Source of the DNA: Symbiodinium natans
Lineage: Eukaryota; Sar; Dinophyceae; Suessiales; Symbiodiniaceae
Assembly: GCA_905221605.1 (NCBI GenBank)
Contig: CAJNDS010000003.1
Span: 1,020,676-1,084,675 of the forward strand
DNA: 64,000 nucleotides
Direction: 5' to 3'
Shown piece after piece: positions 1-12,945 of this stretch. Made by a program: the position numbers and the translations under genes. The notes below the pieces were generated by a model. It saw only the letters and a list, made by a program, of their open reading frames with translations. It ran no database searches and was not told the origin of the DNA. Position 1 is the first letter of the stretch. Each line of letters starts with the position of its first letter.

Positions 1-1165
1 CTGCAGACTGCACCGTGACTTGTTCCTGGGTCCCCAAGAATTTCATGCAAGCTCCAAACATTTTCCAAGCTCGTCATATCTTGTGTGCAGTTTTATCCTG
101 TGCAAATTCATGTGCAAATGCGACGTCGAGCGTTGTTGCGGCCTTGCGTTTCAGGAGCGCATCCTGCCACCGTGCAGACTGCCGCTGCAGCGCATTGCGG
201 AGGCTTCGAGTTGCTTCCCCGGAGCCGCCCCAAAGGCTTCTTAGGATTCTAAGGCTGGAAATCCTCCCTCACCCTCCGAAAAAAAATGGGGGAGGGATTG
301 CTACTCGTGCGGGGGGCTTCTTTTCGGGTGCTGCTGCTGGGACCTGGTACGTTTTTGCTTGAGTAGGCTTTGGGAACGCTTGAGCGGAAGCAAGGGTTAT
401 AGTTCCTCCTTGAGGCAGGGATTCCATGGGGGTTCACTTCGCGCGGTGGCAGGCCTTTGACGGAGCCAGACAGCGCCCAGACTTTCTCGGTGCACGGCCG
501 CAGACGCTCCAGGCAAACGTTTTCACGCTGATTCATAGAGAGAGAGCGAGAAGACTGGCTGTCTGTACGTGTCAGCATGACGCTGCTCGCATCGCTCCGC
601 ATGTTGCTGCGCCGGGCTACGCCGTTGTGGCCACGTGAGTTGTAGCTCAAGGCTTAAGGTAATTAAGGAAGTTACGGTATAATTAGTATAATTACAATGA
701 ATGACTACTTTTCAGAGTTGATCCTTTTTTGTTTCAGGCCGAGCGCGGCGGGGGCGAAGCCGTACAATTCCTGGAGCCCCTGGAGCGGGGGCAGCCAGCA
801 TTCAGAGAGGGACGGAAGAGAGGGAAGGGAGGGAAGGGGAAGAGAGGGAAGGAAGAGAGGGAAGGGAGGGAAGGATATGGTAGGGAGCGAGCACGAGAGT
901 ATACGGAGTCGCTAAAACGAGCTGCGTTCGCACTCGTGCCATCCTCGCAGATGCCATCCTCGTCCGACTGAGCCACTTAGTGGTACGTTCTTGCCTGCTC
1001 ATCCCCATTTTTCTTGCTCTAATGCCAGATCCTGTGCTTGTGATCGCTGTATAGCCATTCATGCAGACCTGTCGAAAGCGCCTAGGTTGGTTACCTAGGG
1101 TATTGCATTTGGATGTCACAGTTGGGTTGTGTCTCACGAGGCCTTCGCTAACCTTTCTGTGCCAG
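1..1165. other. Left flank without a supported gene
   Basis: Both strands have short open frames here, but none shows a recognisable domain or a convincing exon flanked by splice signals. The only structured element is the purine tract at 803-875. An upstream exon of the gene represented at 1166-1249 could lie here unrecognised. Confidence 0.4.
803..875 (+). repeat. GGGAA-type purine tract
   Basis: About 73 bases are almost pure G and A, built from irregular GGGAAGG and AGAGAGG units. The opposite strand is a pyrimidine tract. Open frames crossing it (Arg/Gly/Glu on +, Ser/Leu/Pro on -) are by-products of the composition. Confidence 0.75.
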
Positions 1166-1249
1166 AGGTTTGAGCACTTGCTGACTCTTCGGGACCTTGT
1201 CTATGGGAAGCACTACCGCATCGCTCTGCGCTGGCTATCGCAATGGAAG
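1166..1249 (+). CDS. Probable internal exon, unknown protein
   Basis: A 28-residue segment opens just after an AG acceptor (CTGTGCCAG) and closes at a GT donor (TGGAAG|GTGCCG), both in phase 0. It reads RFEHLLTLRDLVYGK and continues with an aromatic and basic helix ending LRWLSQWK. The mix of Leu, aromatic and charged residues looks like a folded helix rather than random translation. The frame stays open to 1399, so the donor is a choice, not a certainty. I recognise no family. Confidence 0.45.
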
Positions 1250-1845
1250 GTGCCGCTGCATTTGGTGCACGGGTTGAATCTGATCACAGATGAAATCTCG
1301 AGTCGCAGGATCGAAGACATCAGGTGGTTTGTTCTGGTTCCCTCAGTAGCAGAATGGTGGCTTTCTCGCAGGTTTCGGCATGGAGCGAAGCTGCCCTGAG
1401 CTCACCTGCAGATTGGTACTGCCTCTCTAGGACTTGAAAGGTTAACAGCTGTCAGGTTGTCAGGACGTGTTAGGAGTTGGCCCAAGCTGGCAAGCTGGTC
1501 ATGCGTAGGAAGTTTGGTGAGCCTGCTCAAAATTCAAAATCGTCCGAGCGAAGCATGCTTCCAGTCTTTGGTCTGCTGCAAAATTGATGAACATGCAGTG
1601 CTGAGACCGACGCGACAATTCTCTTCCCAGCTCCGACATATGAGGAAGGAGCAGCAGCGGGCCAAGCGCTTGTGATGTTGGGGCTTGCAAGTCTAGGATT
1701 TTCTGGCAGCCTTTTCCAGCAGTTGTGCCATGTTGCGCCTAGGAACTCTCTATCGAGTCCTTGGAGTCTTTCGACCTCATGCCCGCCTTGGCTGGCGAGG
1801 ACGGGCCCAAGTCGACTCCAAGAGTAGCTGTGACTGCTGGCGCGA

Positions 1846-2112
1846 GTGACAAGGAGTTCAAGCCACCTGCGCTCTGGCATCGTCGAGAGCTCAGAAAGCT
1901 CACAGAAAGCTGAGAAAGCCCCAAACCCCCACCGAGCTGTGCCCTGCATACGCACTTTCAGAGCTCGGGCTCCGCATCCTGAGATGCCTCTTACTCCATC
2001 GGTAGACTGTCGAGACCCGGAGTGGGGGGGGGGGGGGGGCAGAATGCTGGGCTTCATCGTGCTTCGCACAAAAGTACAGTCAACTGCAACAGCGGAATCT
2101 TATCAAAGATAG
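1846..2112 (+). CDS. Candidate exon region, unknown, running into a poly-G tract
   Basis: An 88-codon frame rich in Ser, Arg and Pro, including SESSQKAEKAPNPHRA, runs into a 16-base G run translated as poly-Gly. The first 60 codons are compositionally plausible as disordered protein. No domain or clear splice pair supports it, so it could be chance. Confidence 0.25.
   Translation: MTRSSSHLRSGIVESSESSQKAEKAPNPHRAVPCIRTFRARAPHPEMPLTPSVDCRDPEWGGGGGRMLGFIVLRTKVQSTATAESYQR
2024..2039 (+). repeat. Poly-G tract (16 nt)
   Basis: An uninterrupted run of 16 G on the + strand. Similar runs occur at 10921-10943 (interrupted), 21723-21738, 31533-31547 and 36325-36352. C runs are at 4449-4459 and 12875-12893. 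Confidence 0.9.
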
Positions 2113-2140
2113 TCAGAACCGAGCATTCTCAGGAGCTGAA

Positions 2141-2539
2141 GTGGCCTGGTCTGCATTCCAGGCCTCTCTGTGGGGAGGTGGGCAGCTTGAGTTCGCTGCT
2201 CAGCGTCTCAGCTCGCCAGGGTTGAAACCTGCGTTGGGCCTTGCTTGGAAGCAACATTCTTTGGCACAGTACGATTGCGAGAAGCACGTGTGCGTGTTGT
2301 CCGCTCTGCCCAGGTATCGGCTCGAACGGAGGTGTCTGCTTCACGACAAGCGACGCAACACAGGAGGCGCCAGGGCAATGGCAAACGCCATGCAAACCAC
2401 TGCCCACGAACATGTCAGAAGCCTTCCAGGAGCTGTTCTGGCGGTCATAGAAGTGGACAGTGCAGGTGTGCAATACCCTTCCGAGAGCCCTTGTGCCTCA
2501 CTGTTTCTACAACCTTTTTGCCATCAGCTCGCCATGTAA
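2141..2539 (+). CDS. Candidate ORF, 132 codons, unknown
   Basis: One of the longer non-repetitive open frames in the left part. It contains a mixed-composition central part (QLEFAAQRLSSPG, then a basic Arg/Lys segment). No known motif, no membrane segment and no clear splice sites are visible. Other frames over the same DNA are also partly open, so coding status is unproven. Confidence 0.25.
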   Translation: MAWSAFQASLWGGGQLEFAAQRLSSPGLKPALGLAWKQHSLAQYDCEKHVCVLSALPRYRLERRCLLHDKRRNTGGARAMANAMQTTAHEHVRSLPGAVLAVIEVDSAGVQYPSESPCASLFLQPFCHQLAM

Positions 2540-5114
2540 TGCACCAGAACTCCATGAATGCCACCGTGCGGGTTGAATGCCAAGGCATAAAGTGGGATCT
2601 GTGGCTATCGAGCATGTGTGCGGTCCCGGTTCGCGCTGCTGTAGTTGCAGTTTCTACTAGCGCCAGGTGCGTGGTTGGGGCTTGCGGTTGTGGTCGGCGT
2701 ATGCTGTTTGCAGGTACCACTGTTACGTGCTACTTGTATCACTTGTATTAGTTGGTGGTGGGGGGCAAGAGACCTCAAACCTGACCGCCCTGCCATGGGA
2801 TTGCGGCTCGCCGGAAGAAAGTGGTGTCATGTTGTTGAAGTGTGGGGGGGAAGGCTTGGAAAGTGGGACAGGGGACACAAGATTCTGGGCCGCCTTGTGC
2901 GAGCAGGCGAGGCGGCTCTTGTTATGATTCTATCTCTGCTGAAAGAAGTTTTGTATCGCAGTTCTTTGTGAAGTGATGCAAGATTCCTCGATGCCGTGAA
3001 CACTCTTGGAAAACCATACATTTCGAAAGCCAGACTTCGTTCTTTGAGAACATTTGTCTTTCAGGTCGAACCTCAATGCTGGAAGTTGGTAACACTGAGT
3101 AACAGCCTGTGTTACACTGACTCTTTAAGTCTGAGAAGAGGAGACATCTTGCCTGCTCGTGACGAAGCAGAGCTGGACACCTCGCAGTGGGAGCTGGCTG
3201 GCACCGCCTGGCCTCCAGCTTCTTGCAGGGCGCTTTTGAGCTAACTTTGAGAATGTTGCGCAAGTCTCTCTGGTAATTCCTAGATAAGCCCAATTTAGCA
3301 CATGGCTCTTCAACAGAGTGCAGTCTTCACTTTATTTTACCGAGGAAAAGGCAAGTCTCTCTTATAGCCCATCCTGGTTTGGGGTTCAGGGTTTAGGTTT
3401 CTTGGGGTACCGTAAACATATTGGGGTCAATCTCTTAAGAAGTACCTCTGTTTTTGTTCGGAGTACTCTCTGCAGTGAGACGGGGTTCTTCTGTCCTGGC
3501 GCACTGGCTGCTCAGCGTCGCACACCGTTCCTGCAGGCTTCTCTCTTAGACCATGCAAGACCCCGCAAGGCCTCATCGATGTGTGCTGCGTTTGCCTGCC
3601 AAAGGTGCTCGCGATGATTGAAGATGTCAGCGGCAAGGGGTTGATGCCTTACACACCTTTGCACGCTGTGACAATTGTCGGTGGCGTCTCTTTGTTGCCA
3701 TCGGGTGTGTGTGTGTGTGTGTGTGCATGTGTGGGCACGCCTCTTTTGGGGAATGGGCGGGCGGGGTGTCTGATCGAAGATCGGCAACTGTGCAGTGCAG
3801 ATCTCGGTTTGCATTAAAAAGGGCAATCTCTTGTGCATCCATTTCCCACAGGTCTATCAAGGAATTCTGGGCAGGAACGCGTGGAAGGAAGCCAGAAATG
3901 CAATTCCTGAACACCTCGGAACCCTGTGTTTGTGAGCTTCAGAGGCCTAGGGGCGTTCTTGCGTGAAACATGGGGTTGAGCGTTGCTTAGAGCTCTTTGG
4001 ACCAGGGGCTCAGGGCTTTTTTCAGGCTTTTGAAGTGGCGCTCCGGCTTACAGGGACTTCGGGTTCACCAGGTTCTCAGATACGGCTTGAGGCTTGGGGA
4101 GATTCTTGAGTTTGCTCACCAACCCTTGTCGACAGCCATGTGTAGAAGGTCGAGCACGTTTACATCAACACGCAATGCCCGCAGGAGCACTGTGGCAACT
4201 TTGAGGGATGGGGAGCCCATGAACAGGAGGCGGTGTGGTGGTGAACAGAGGACGATACTGCAAGCCACGTTGCCCTTTACATCGCACAATGCTGCAATTT
4301 ATGCTTGTGGGACCCGTCACATGCCTTGAAAACACTGCCACTTCCGGTGCTTGGAGCGGTCGTCCGGGCACTTCCGCAGCGCGCCAGTGTAGTCCTTCCA
4401 TGCGTGAACACCAGGCAATAATTAGGACAAAACGCAAACCAAAAACGACCCCCCCCCCCCAAAAGTTAGCAGTTCCTTGGTGTTGCTGCCACAGTTGTTT
4501 CATCAGTTCTGTGACGCTGCAGCATGGTCCAAGTTCAGCGCAAGGTGAGGTATTGTGCAGATCTAGCTTCTCTGCCCAGGATCAAGCAAATCACAAATCG
4601 GCCACAGACGGAGCAAGCGGAGCAAGCTGGCAGGCCCTGACTTGGAGCCACGCTTCGGGGGCACTTGGGCAAGTTGCAATCTGCTACAACACCAAGACGT
4701 CTGATGCTTGTGGGCTCTCGTTCTCGGGGTGGTTGAAGGTCCAACGCGGAAGACGAAGCTGAGGACGTCCTACAGTCAGAGAGTGCAGTTGCGCCATAGG
4801 TCACAAGTTCTTACTGGTTCATGTAGGACAATGTAGGAGCAAAATTACAGAGTCAGATACTCGCATTTTTTTGCTATGCGCCGACCAACTGCACTCACGG
4901 TGAAGTACACACCAGGAGCTCCCACGCCGCACGCTCGCAAGAAAGGCCATATCGGTTCCGTACAGATCTGCCAAATTGGAGCATGCGCAGATATGTTCAG
5001 TACCCAAGCGTGTTGCACAGATTCAAGTCGCACCCCTATTGAGCTTTGATGCTTCTGGTCGGCTCAAGATCAAGGCATCCCTCCGCTAGCTGGTGCCAAA
5101 GGCTCTTGTGTGTC
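2540..5114. other. Intergenic or upstream region of the kinase gene
   Basis: No supported gene. It holds a (GT)13 microsatellite at 3707-3732, a short C run near 4449 and scattered GGGTTCAGGGTTTAGG-like telomere-related words (3380-3420, 4000-4100). The frame of the kinase stays open upstream to an ATG at 5046. Because an AG lies at 5098-5099, just before ATG 5115, I treat 5046-5114 as leader. Confidence 0.4.
3707..3732 (+). repeat. (GT)n microsatellite
   Basis: Thirteen GT units followed by GCATGTGTGGG. It is short compared with the kilobase arrays elsewhere in the window. Confidence 0.85.
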
Positions 5115-7184
<2,070 letters not shown>

Positions 7185-7607
7185 GAAATGATTGAAATGA
7201 TCTTACCGCGTATTTCTATGAGCCTTGGGAACAGGGCCCAATGCTTCTCTGCTTCTCACCACAAGTTTCACCGCCAGTTTGCCTTAGGCTTCCGACACAG
7301 AGCTGCGGGCTGACCGGTCCGTGTTTAAGGATGTTGGGCTGATGTTGGGGGTGTACTTCTACGAAAACGTATCAAAGCACGGCAATATGTCAGACCCTTA
7401 ATGTGTGTGTGTGGGTGCATCTCTACAATCTTGTCTATGGAGGGGGCCATGGGGTCGTTTCACTTCACAAGGTCACTGCAGCGTGCTTTCACCACTTGGG
7501 CGCGGCCCCGCGATCGTCACAACTTTGTGGTGAAATGAAGTCGAATGAAGTCGAATGCCCTCGAACCGAGAGACATAATCCTCACATTCTTGCGGCGACT
7601 GCTACCA
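7185..7607 (+). other. 3' flank of the kinase gene
   Basis: Follows the TGA at 7182-7184. No AATAAA signal is evident, and dinoflagellate genes usually lack one. No supported exon until about 7608. Confidence 0.4.
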
Positions 7608-7680
7608 GCAGGGCCCACCGAGCGCTCGGCACAAGTCCAAGCTGCAAACCTTGCCGCCCAAGCTCAAGATCATAAGCAAG
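7608..7680 (+). CDS. Probable exon, Ala/Gln-rich helix
   Basis: After the acceptor-like TGCTACCAG the frame reads GPTERSAQVQAANLAAQ and ends near DHK. This is an Ala/Gln-rich amphipathic helix typical of real coding sequence in this window. Edges are approximate. It may belong with the exon at 7829. Confidence 0.4.
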
Positions 7681-7828
7681 ATCCGTCTTTGATACAAGTT
7701 ATATTTCCTTACTCGCCAATTCTTCCTCCCATGATGTTCAGGCTCGTGCACTTGTGGCAGGAGCTTCCTCGTGTTGGACAAAGCAGATACAAAGACACAC
7801 GATTGAGTGCGGCGCATTAGCGGCAAAG

Positions 7829-7920
7829 AACTGCCAAGCCATGCTGATGAGCCAGCTGTACAATGACAAGCGACGGCGCAGGAAGAACTGCCTGCGCGTT
7901 TGGATGGAAACTTGCAATGA
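7829..7920 (+). CDS. Probable exon, basic helical segment
   Basis: Opens in phase 0 after GGCAAAG and reads NCQAMLMSQLYNDKRRRR, then KNCLRVWMETC. The KRRRRK cluster could be a nuclear-localisation-type basic patch, but this is only suggestive. The downstream donor was not resolved, and the frame continues to a stop at 7961-7963. Confidence 0.4.
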
Positions 7921-7963
7921 AAAAGGCTCCTATGCAAGAGCAAATGGTAGTCCAGCTATCTAG

Positions 7964-9525
7964 TACAGTATAACATATATATATAGAGGAAATAGTGTAG
8001 CCTGACACCTCATATATTCAGCTTGAAACAGTCGTGTCACGCACCTCCAGCTCACCAGCCGACCGAGTGCCAAGTTGTGGGCAGGTCCTGGAGATGACCT
8101 ACCTTTCACACGCTGACGCTTGTGATCCATCTTTTGCGAGGCAGTGTCATGCTGTGTCATGCTAACCGACGGCTGGTTCAAAGCGGAACGATGGACGCAG
8201 AAGAAAAGACCGCTTTTGGGCGGAGGAAAGGTCGCTGGGAAACCACCACGAAGTCTCCGGCTAGAGACTACATGCTTTCAACACACGTGCGACTCGAACA
8301 AGCGTCCGACAAGCGAAAAGGACCCAAGACGTCAGCTAACAGGTTTGCGCAATATTCCCAGCCCCAGTGTGCCAGCAAAACCAGGGATGCTTTCTGCCTA
8401 TTGTCTGTGAACTCATTTCTCAACAATTGCGTCGTTTGACTGCAGGCGGCGGGTTGCAAAAGCCGTTTGCCGGGAAATCTTCGCACGTATTTCTGGCAGA
8501 GAAGAAGGCCTGGCTGACTGTACATTCAGTTGCGTTTTTCTCCACCATGTTTCAATGAACTGACATTAAGTTAAGATCCCACTGCACACGAGTCGCGTGC
8601 CATATGCCCTCAAGGGTCATCGCGGAGGCAGCCGCCAATTCGCTAACCCCCGTTTGCATTGGTGTGCCTGAGGTACAGCGCAGGATAGCGAGGACGTGGA
8701 GGAGTGACATTTATCGTGCCATTGAGCCATTTAGACTGAAAGGGCAGCATGTGGATCATAGTGATCTCAGGCAGTATGGCGGATCCTGTCGAAGTATGAG
8801 CCTGCACGTCCCGAATAGTTGAAAATATCTGGGTGACGCCACGGTGAGGTGGCCGATGAATCTCGGATGTGATGGTAGAAATGATGGCAATGACAGATTG
8901 CGCACTCTCGCACAAAGCGAAGTCAGTCCTTCCCCAGCCCTCTGCGATGCCTCTGCCTCTTGCTTGGAACTCTTGTGTTTTTTTCTTGCCTATCCAGATT
9001 CAGATATGAGTGATAAAAGCCTGGGCAACTAGGTGATGATGCCATGGACAGACAACCAAAATGAAGATGCACACGACATAGCGCGATTCGTCCGCTGAAT
9101 GAGCAGTAATGAGCAGAAAGGCACATGTCGACAACTGGGAGGAAGCATGCAAAAAGTGAAAAGGTCCCTGCAAGGGGCCCCCTTGATCGTTTCCTGAGGA
9201 CCCCGCACCTGTCCCAGACCCTCGCGCGTCGACTCTCCTGTTCCATGCGGAGGACCTGCTAGTTTTAGTGCTTTGCAAAGCTTTATCTACTGATGGTCCC
9301 CCAGATGCGACGCCCCTGCACATTGCCAGCTCCCGTGTAAGACACTGATTGCAAGCCTGGATCGTGTCTCGAGGAGCTGCTGCCTTCCGTGACCTACCAG
9401 CAGGGTGCTTTTTATGTGGCACATGCCAGTTGAGTTCTGATTTTCTGTGCTATTCCCTCTGCAAAGCATCCCTCCCATGTGTGATCTTTCTAAGAATTCT
9501 CGCTACAAAGTTGATGTTGGCCAAG
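7964..9525. other. Region without a supported gene
   Basis: Short open frames at 8122-8439, 8604-8822 and 9349-9525 have no domains. The one at 8604 starts with an Ala-rich stretch (VIAEAAANS) that might be part of an exon. A short TA-rich stretch lies near 7973-7986. Confidence 0.35.
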
Positions 9526-9640
9526 GCCTTCTCTGCAGCAGTGGACGGCATTGTTGAGTTAGACATCGGCAAGAAATCAGTACAAGAGTTGTCTGCGACT
9601 CCACGCGAGATACCCCGAAGATATGCAAGCCAAATTCTGT
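9526..9640 (+). CDS. Probable exon, unknown
   Basis: After acceptor TTGGCCAAG the phase-0 frame reads AFSAAVDGIVELDIGKKS, then VQELSATPREIPRRYASQ. It has balanced hydrophobic and charged residues, unlike the low-complexity shadows around it. The frame stops at 9660. The next gene starts 300 bp downstream, so this may be the last exon of an upstream gene. Confidence 0.5.
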
Positions 9641-9940
9641 TGCAGGGGCTTGCTTGCTGAGGTTTCGTCTCCTGGCACGTCTTGCGTTCCACCCAGCATC
9701 TGGGCACGAAGGCAGTCGGAAGCGAATGGGGAAGACAAGCTCAATGCCAAAACGCCCATGGCAGCACTGCATGTTGATGAGTACAAGCATCCTATCACAC
9801 AACAACTTGACAGCAATCCCTTGCCACTGCACTTGGCCTGGCCTAACCAACTCGGGAAGGACGCAAATAATGTGAACCTTTGTGATGAGCCCCACCCCTG
9901 GTGCACCCAGAGTCGGCGTCACTTTGCTCTGCGCAGGTGA

Positions 9941-10618
9941 ATGGTCGAGGCCATTGAATTCAGACTGGTACCGCCCGGAAGAAGCGGCCCGCGCCTCGAT
10001 CTAGTCTGGGGGGATGTCTGGGATCTCTCTGAGCCCATCCAGGTCCCTCCTCCAGCACCACCTCGCGAAGCCGCAGAAGCCTCAGTCTTTTGTCTGGAGA
10101 GGCTCCTAACTGGTGGACCTCGTGGCTTCTGAGGTTGCACCAGATCCACCTCCTGAAGAACTCTTGCAAGATGGTTCGCTCGTTCTGGTCTTTGACCACT
10201 TGCCAGTGCGGCAAGACGAGCGTTGCGGGCTCAAATGTAAGAGCATGATTGCAGGGTTTGCCAGCAGGTTTGTCACCGATTTGTTAAAGACCCTGTTGCT
10301 GCCTGGTGCCATGATCTAACAGCCGAACATGGACATCACTGACGATCATGTACCATTTTTTCGCCAACTCAGGTCCCGCTGGCTGTTCGCCACCGCCGGC
10401 TCCCTTCCAGCTGCAGTTCCGCTCCGCGTCAGGGTCTGAATGCAACCAGCGTCTTTCATTGATCGCAGGATCCGCATACGTGAGTCCTGAATATCAGGCA
10501 GGCGGCCGACACCGCAGAGTGGTTCCCCCTGGAGGGTCTTCCTCTCCGCCCGGGCCCTTGGGCCCTGTTGCTTTCGGCAAGGGCATGGTATGGTCAACTT
10601 AGCTCGCCTGAAGTCTAA
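9941..10618 (+). CDS. Small complete four-exon gene, 131 aa, unknown function
   Basis: Exons 9941-10078, 10134-10219, 10373-10427 and 10502-10618 join in phase (396 nt including TAA). Donors are GC, GC and GT; acceptors are all AG followed by G. Introns are 55, 153 and 74 nt. ATG 9941 lies four bases after the AG of GCGCAG, as expected for a spliced-leader addition site, and a TGA just upstream in frame closes the ORF. The protein has no signal peptide or membrane span. It carries a Trp- and Pro-rich N-terminus (LDLVWGDVWDLSEP, VPPPAPP), an acidic/hydrophobic centre (EELLQDGSLVLVFDHLP) and a Trp/Leu-rich C-terminus. I recognise no domain; a compact beta-rich or ubiquitin-like fold is possible but unproven. 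An earlier start through an upstream exon cannot be excluded. Confidence 0.6.
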
Positions 10619-11108
10619 TGTTTTGGTGATACATTCGACGCTCATCATTACATATCGTCATGGCTGAGTCCTAAACCTCGAGCCCGCTCAAAGGAAGGCC
10701 CACCAACTTGAACTTTGCCTCCTGCGGAGGCGGCGACGAGAAAAGGATTCTGGTCTCCGACGCTCGCTTACGGCAGCATAGGGAAGGTCTGGGCCTAATA
10801 CCTTTACGTGGACTTGAGTTGAGCTTGCGTGTCGGTGTTTGCATCCATTCTGCAGATGGTGTCGTCTTTCGACTTTGGCGTGCATGGCTTCCCACCAGCC
10901 ATGACTCGCATGCCGTGAAGGAGGGGGGAGGGGGGGGGGGGGGCAGTGCATTGCAGTTCTTTTCGTGAGCGCTTTCGAGTCTTTCAGTAGTCTTTCGAGC
11001 TATGCATGACCGAGTTTTTCTTTCCCCAGGACGATGCCCGAGTGCGCCATTTCAGTTGCAGTGCTCTCAGGATCGTCTAATGAATGGGCCTCGTTGGCAT
11101 GCCGCGAG
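10619..11108 (+). other. Spacer with a G-rich run and a possible extra ORF
   Basis: An 86-codon frame at 10708-10968 ends in poly-Gly because it crosses the interrupted G run 10921-10943. Its first half (DEKRILVSDARLRQHRE) could be coding, but an overlapping frame is equally plausible. Nothing else is seen before the satellite. Confidence 0.35.
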
Positions 11109-12123
<1,015 letters not shown>

Positions 12124-12514
12124 CCGTGCTAAATTTCGCGCACGCAAGTTCGCGCACGCAAGTGCAAGCGCGCACGCGCGCCGGCCCTCCCGCCCGCGCG
12201 CGCACCTACAACTACGCAACCAGACACCCACACCCAATGCACTGTCCGCGGTTCAAGCACTGTCTTACGATTCAAGCACGCTGTGATTCCAGCACTGGCG
12301 ATTCCACCACCCCAGTGTTTCAAGGACTGGCGGTTTAGGCACGAATCCTGATTCGCGCCCCTCAAGCACAGCATTCAGGCACAATTCCCGATGCAAGCGC
12401 TGGCATCTTTGGCTCCCTTACCGCTGCCGCAGCTTGCCCCCCCCACCAACCATACCTCATGTCGAATTGAAAAGGTTTCGGTTTCCATGGCTGAAGGTGT
12501 TGTGGCTCAGGTGT

Positions 12515-12745
12515 TTCAGGGTTTCAGGGCCTTCTTCGGGTTTACAGCTTTAGGATTCTTAGTATTAGGGATTCTTGAGATTTTTTGGGCTTTAGGGTTC
12601 AGGGCTTTGAGGGCTGAGGGTTTTCATGGTCGAGGGTGTTTAGGCTCTGGGGTTTAGGGTTCTTAGGGCTTCAAAGGTGTTTAGGGTCTAGGGCGTTTGC
12701 ACACCAATCAAGGTTTGGAGCGTTTTAGGTTTCAGGGTTTCAGTT
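12515..12745 (+). repeat. Degenerate TTTAGGG-like repeat region
   Basis: Repeated variants of the Arabidopsis-type telomere word TTTAGGG are interspersed with TTCAGGG, TTGAGGG and TTTTAGG (for example TTTAGGGTTCAGGGC, GGGGTTTAGGGTTCTTAGGG). The units are irregular, so this is an interstitial, decayed array or telomere-like spacer rather than a functional chromosome end. Confidence 0.6.
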
Positions 12746-12874
12746 TTGACCTTTGGAACTGTTGCTTTGGGCTACGCTTTTGAAAGGGTTTCCCTCGCCG
12801 GCCCAGTGTGCCGATACGCTGCACGAATGTGCCATGTCGGTCGTGCACGAAGCCGCGAAACGGTTTCCTACCGT

Positions 12875-12945
12875 CCCCCCCCCCCCCCCCCCCGGCACAC
12901 ACGCATGCTGCACACACGCATGCTGCACACATGCACGCACATGAT
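12875..12945 (+). repeat. Poly-C run followed by a CACACGCATGCTG repeat
   Basis: Nineteen C are followed by about three imperfect copies of a 14-bp unit ACACGCATGCTGCA. Cys-rich peptides on the reverse strand are translations of this. Confidence 0.8.

Noticed and set aside
5050-5075. GGCTCAAG near the kinase start, resembling the 3' end of the dinoflagellate spliced leader
   Set aside because: Only the last 8 bases match the leader and such an 8-mer is expected about twice by chance in 64 kb of both strands; another copy occurs at 13208.
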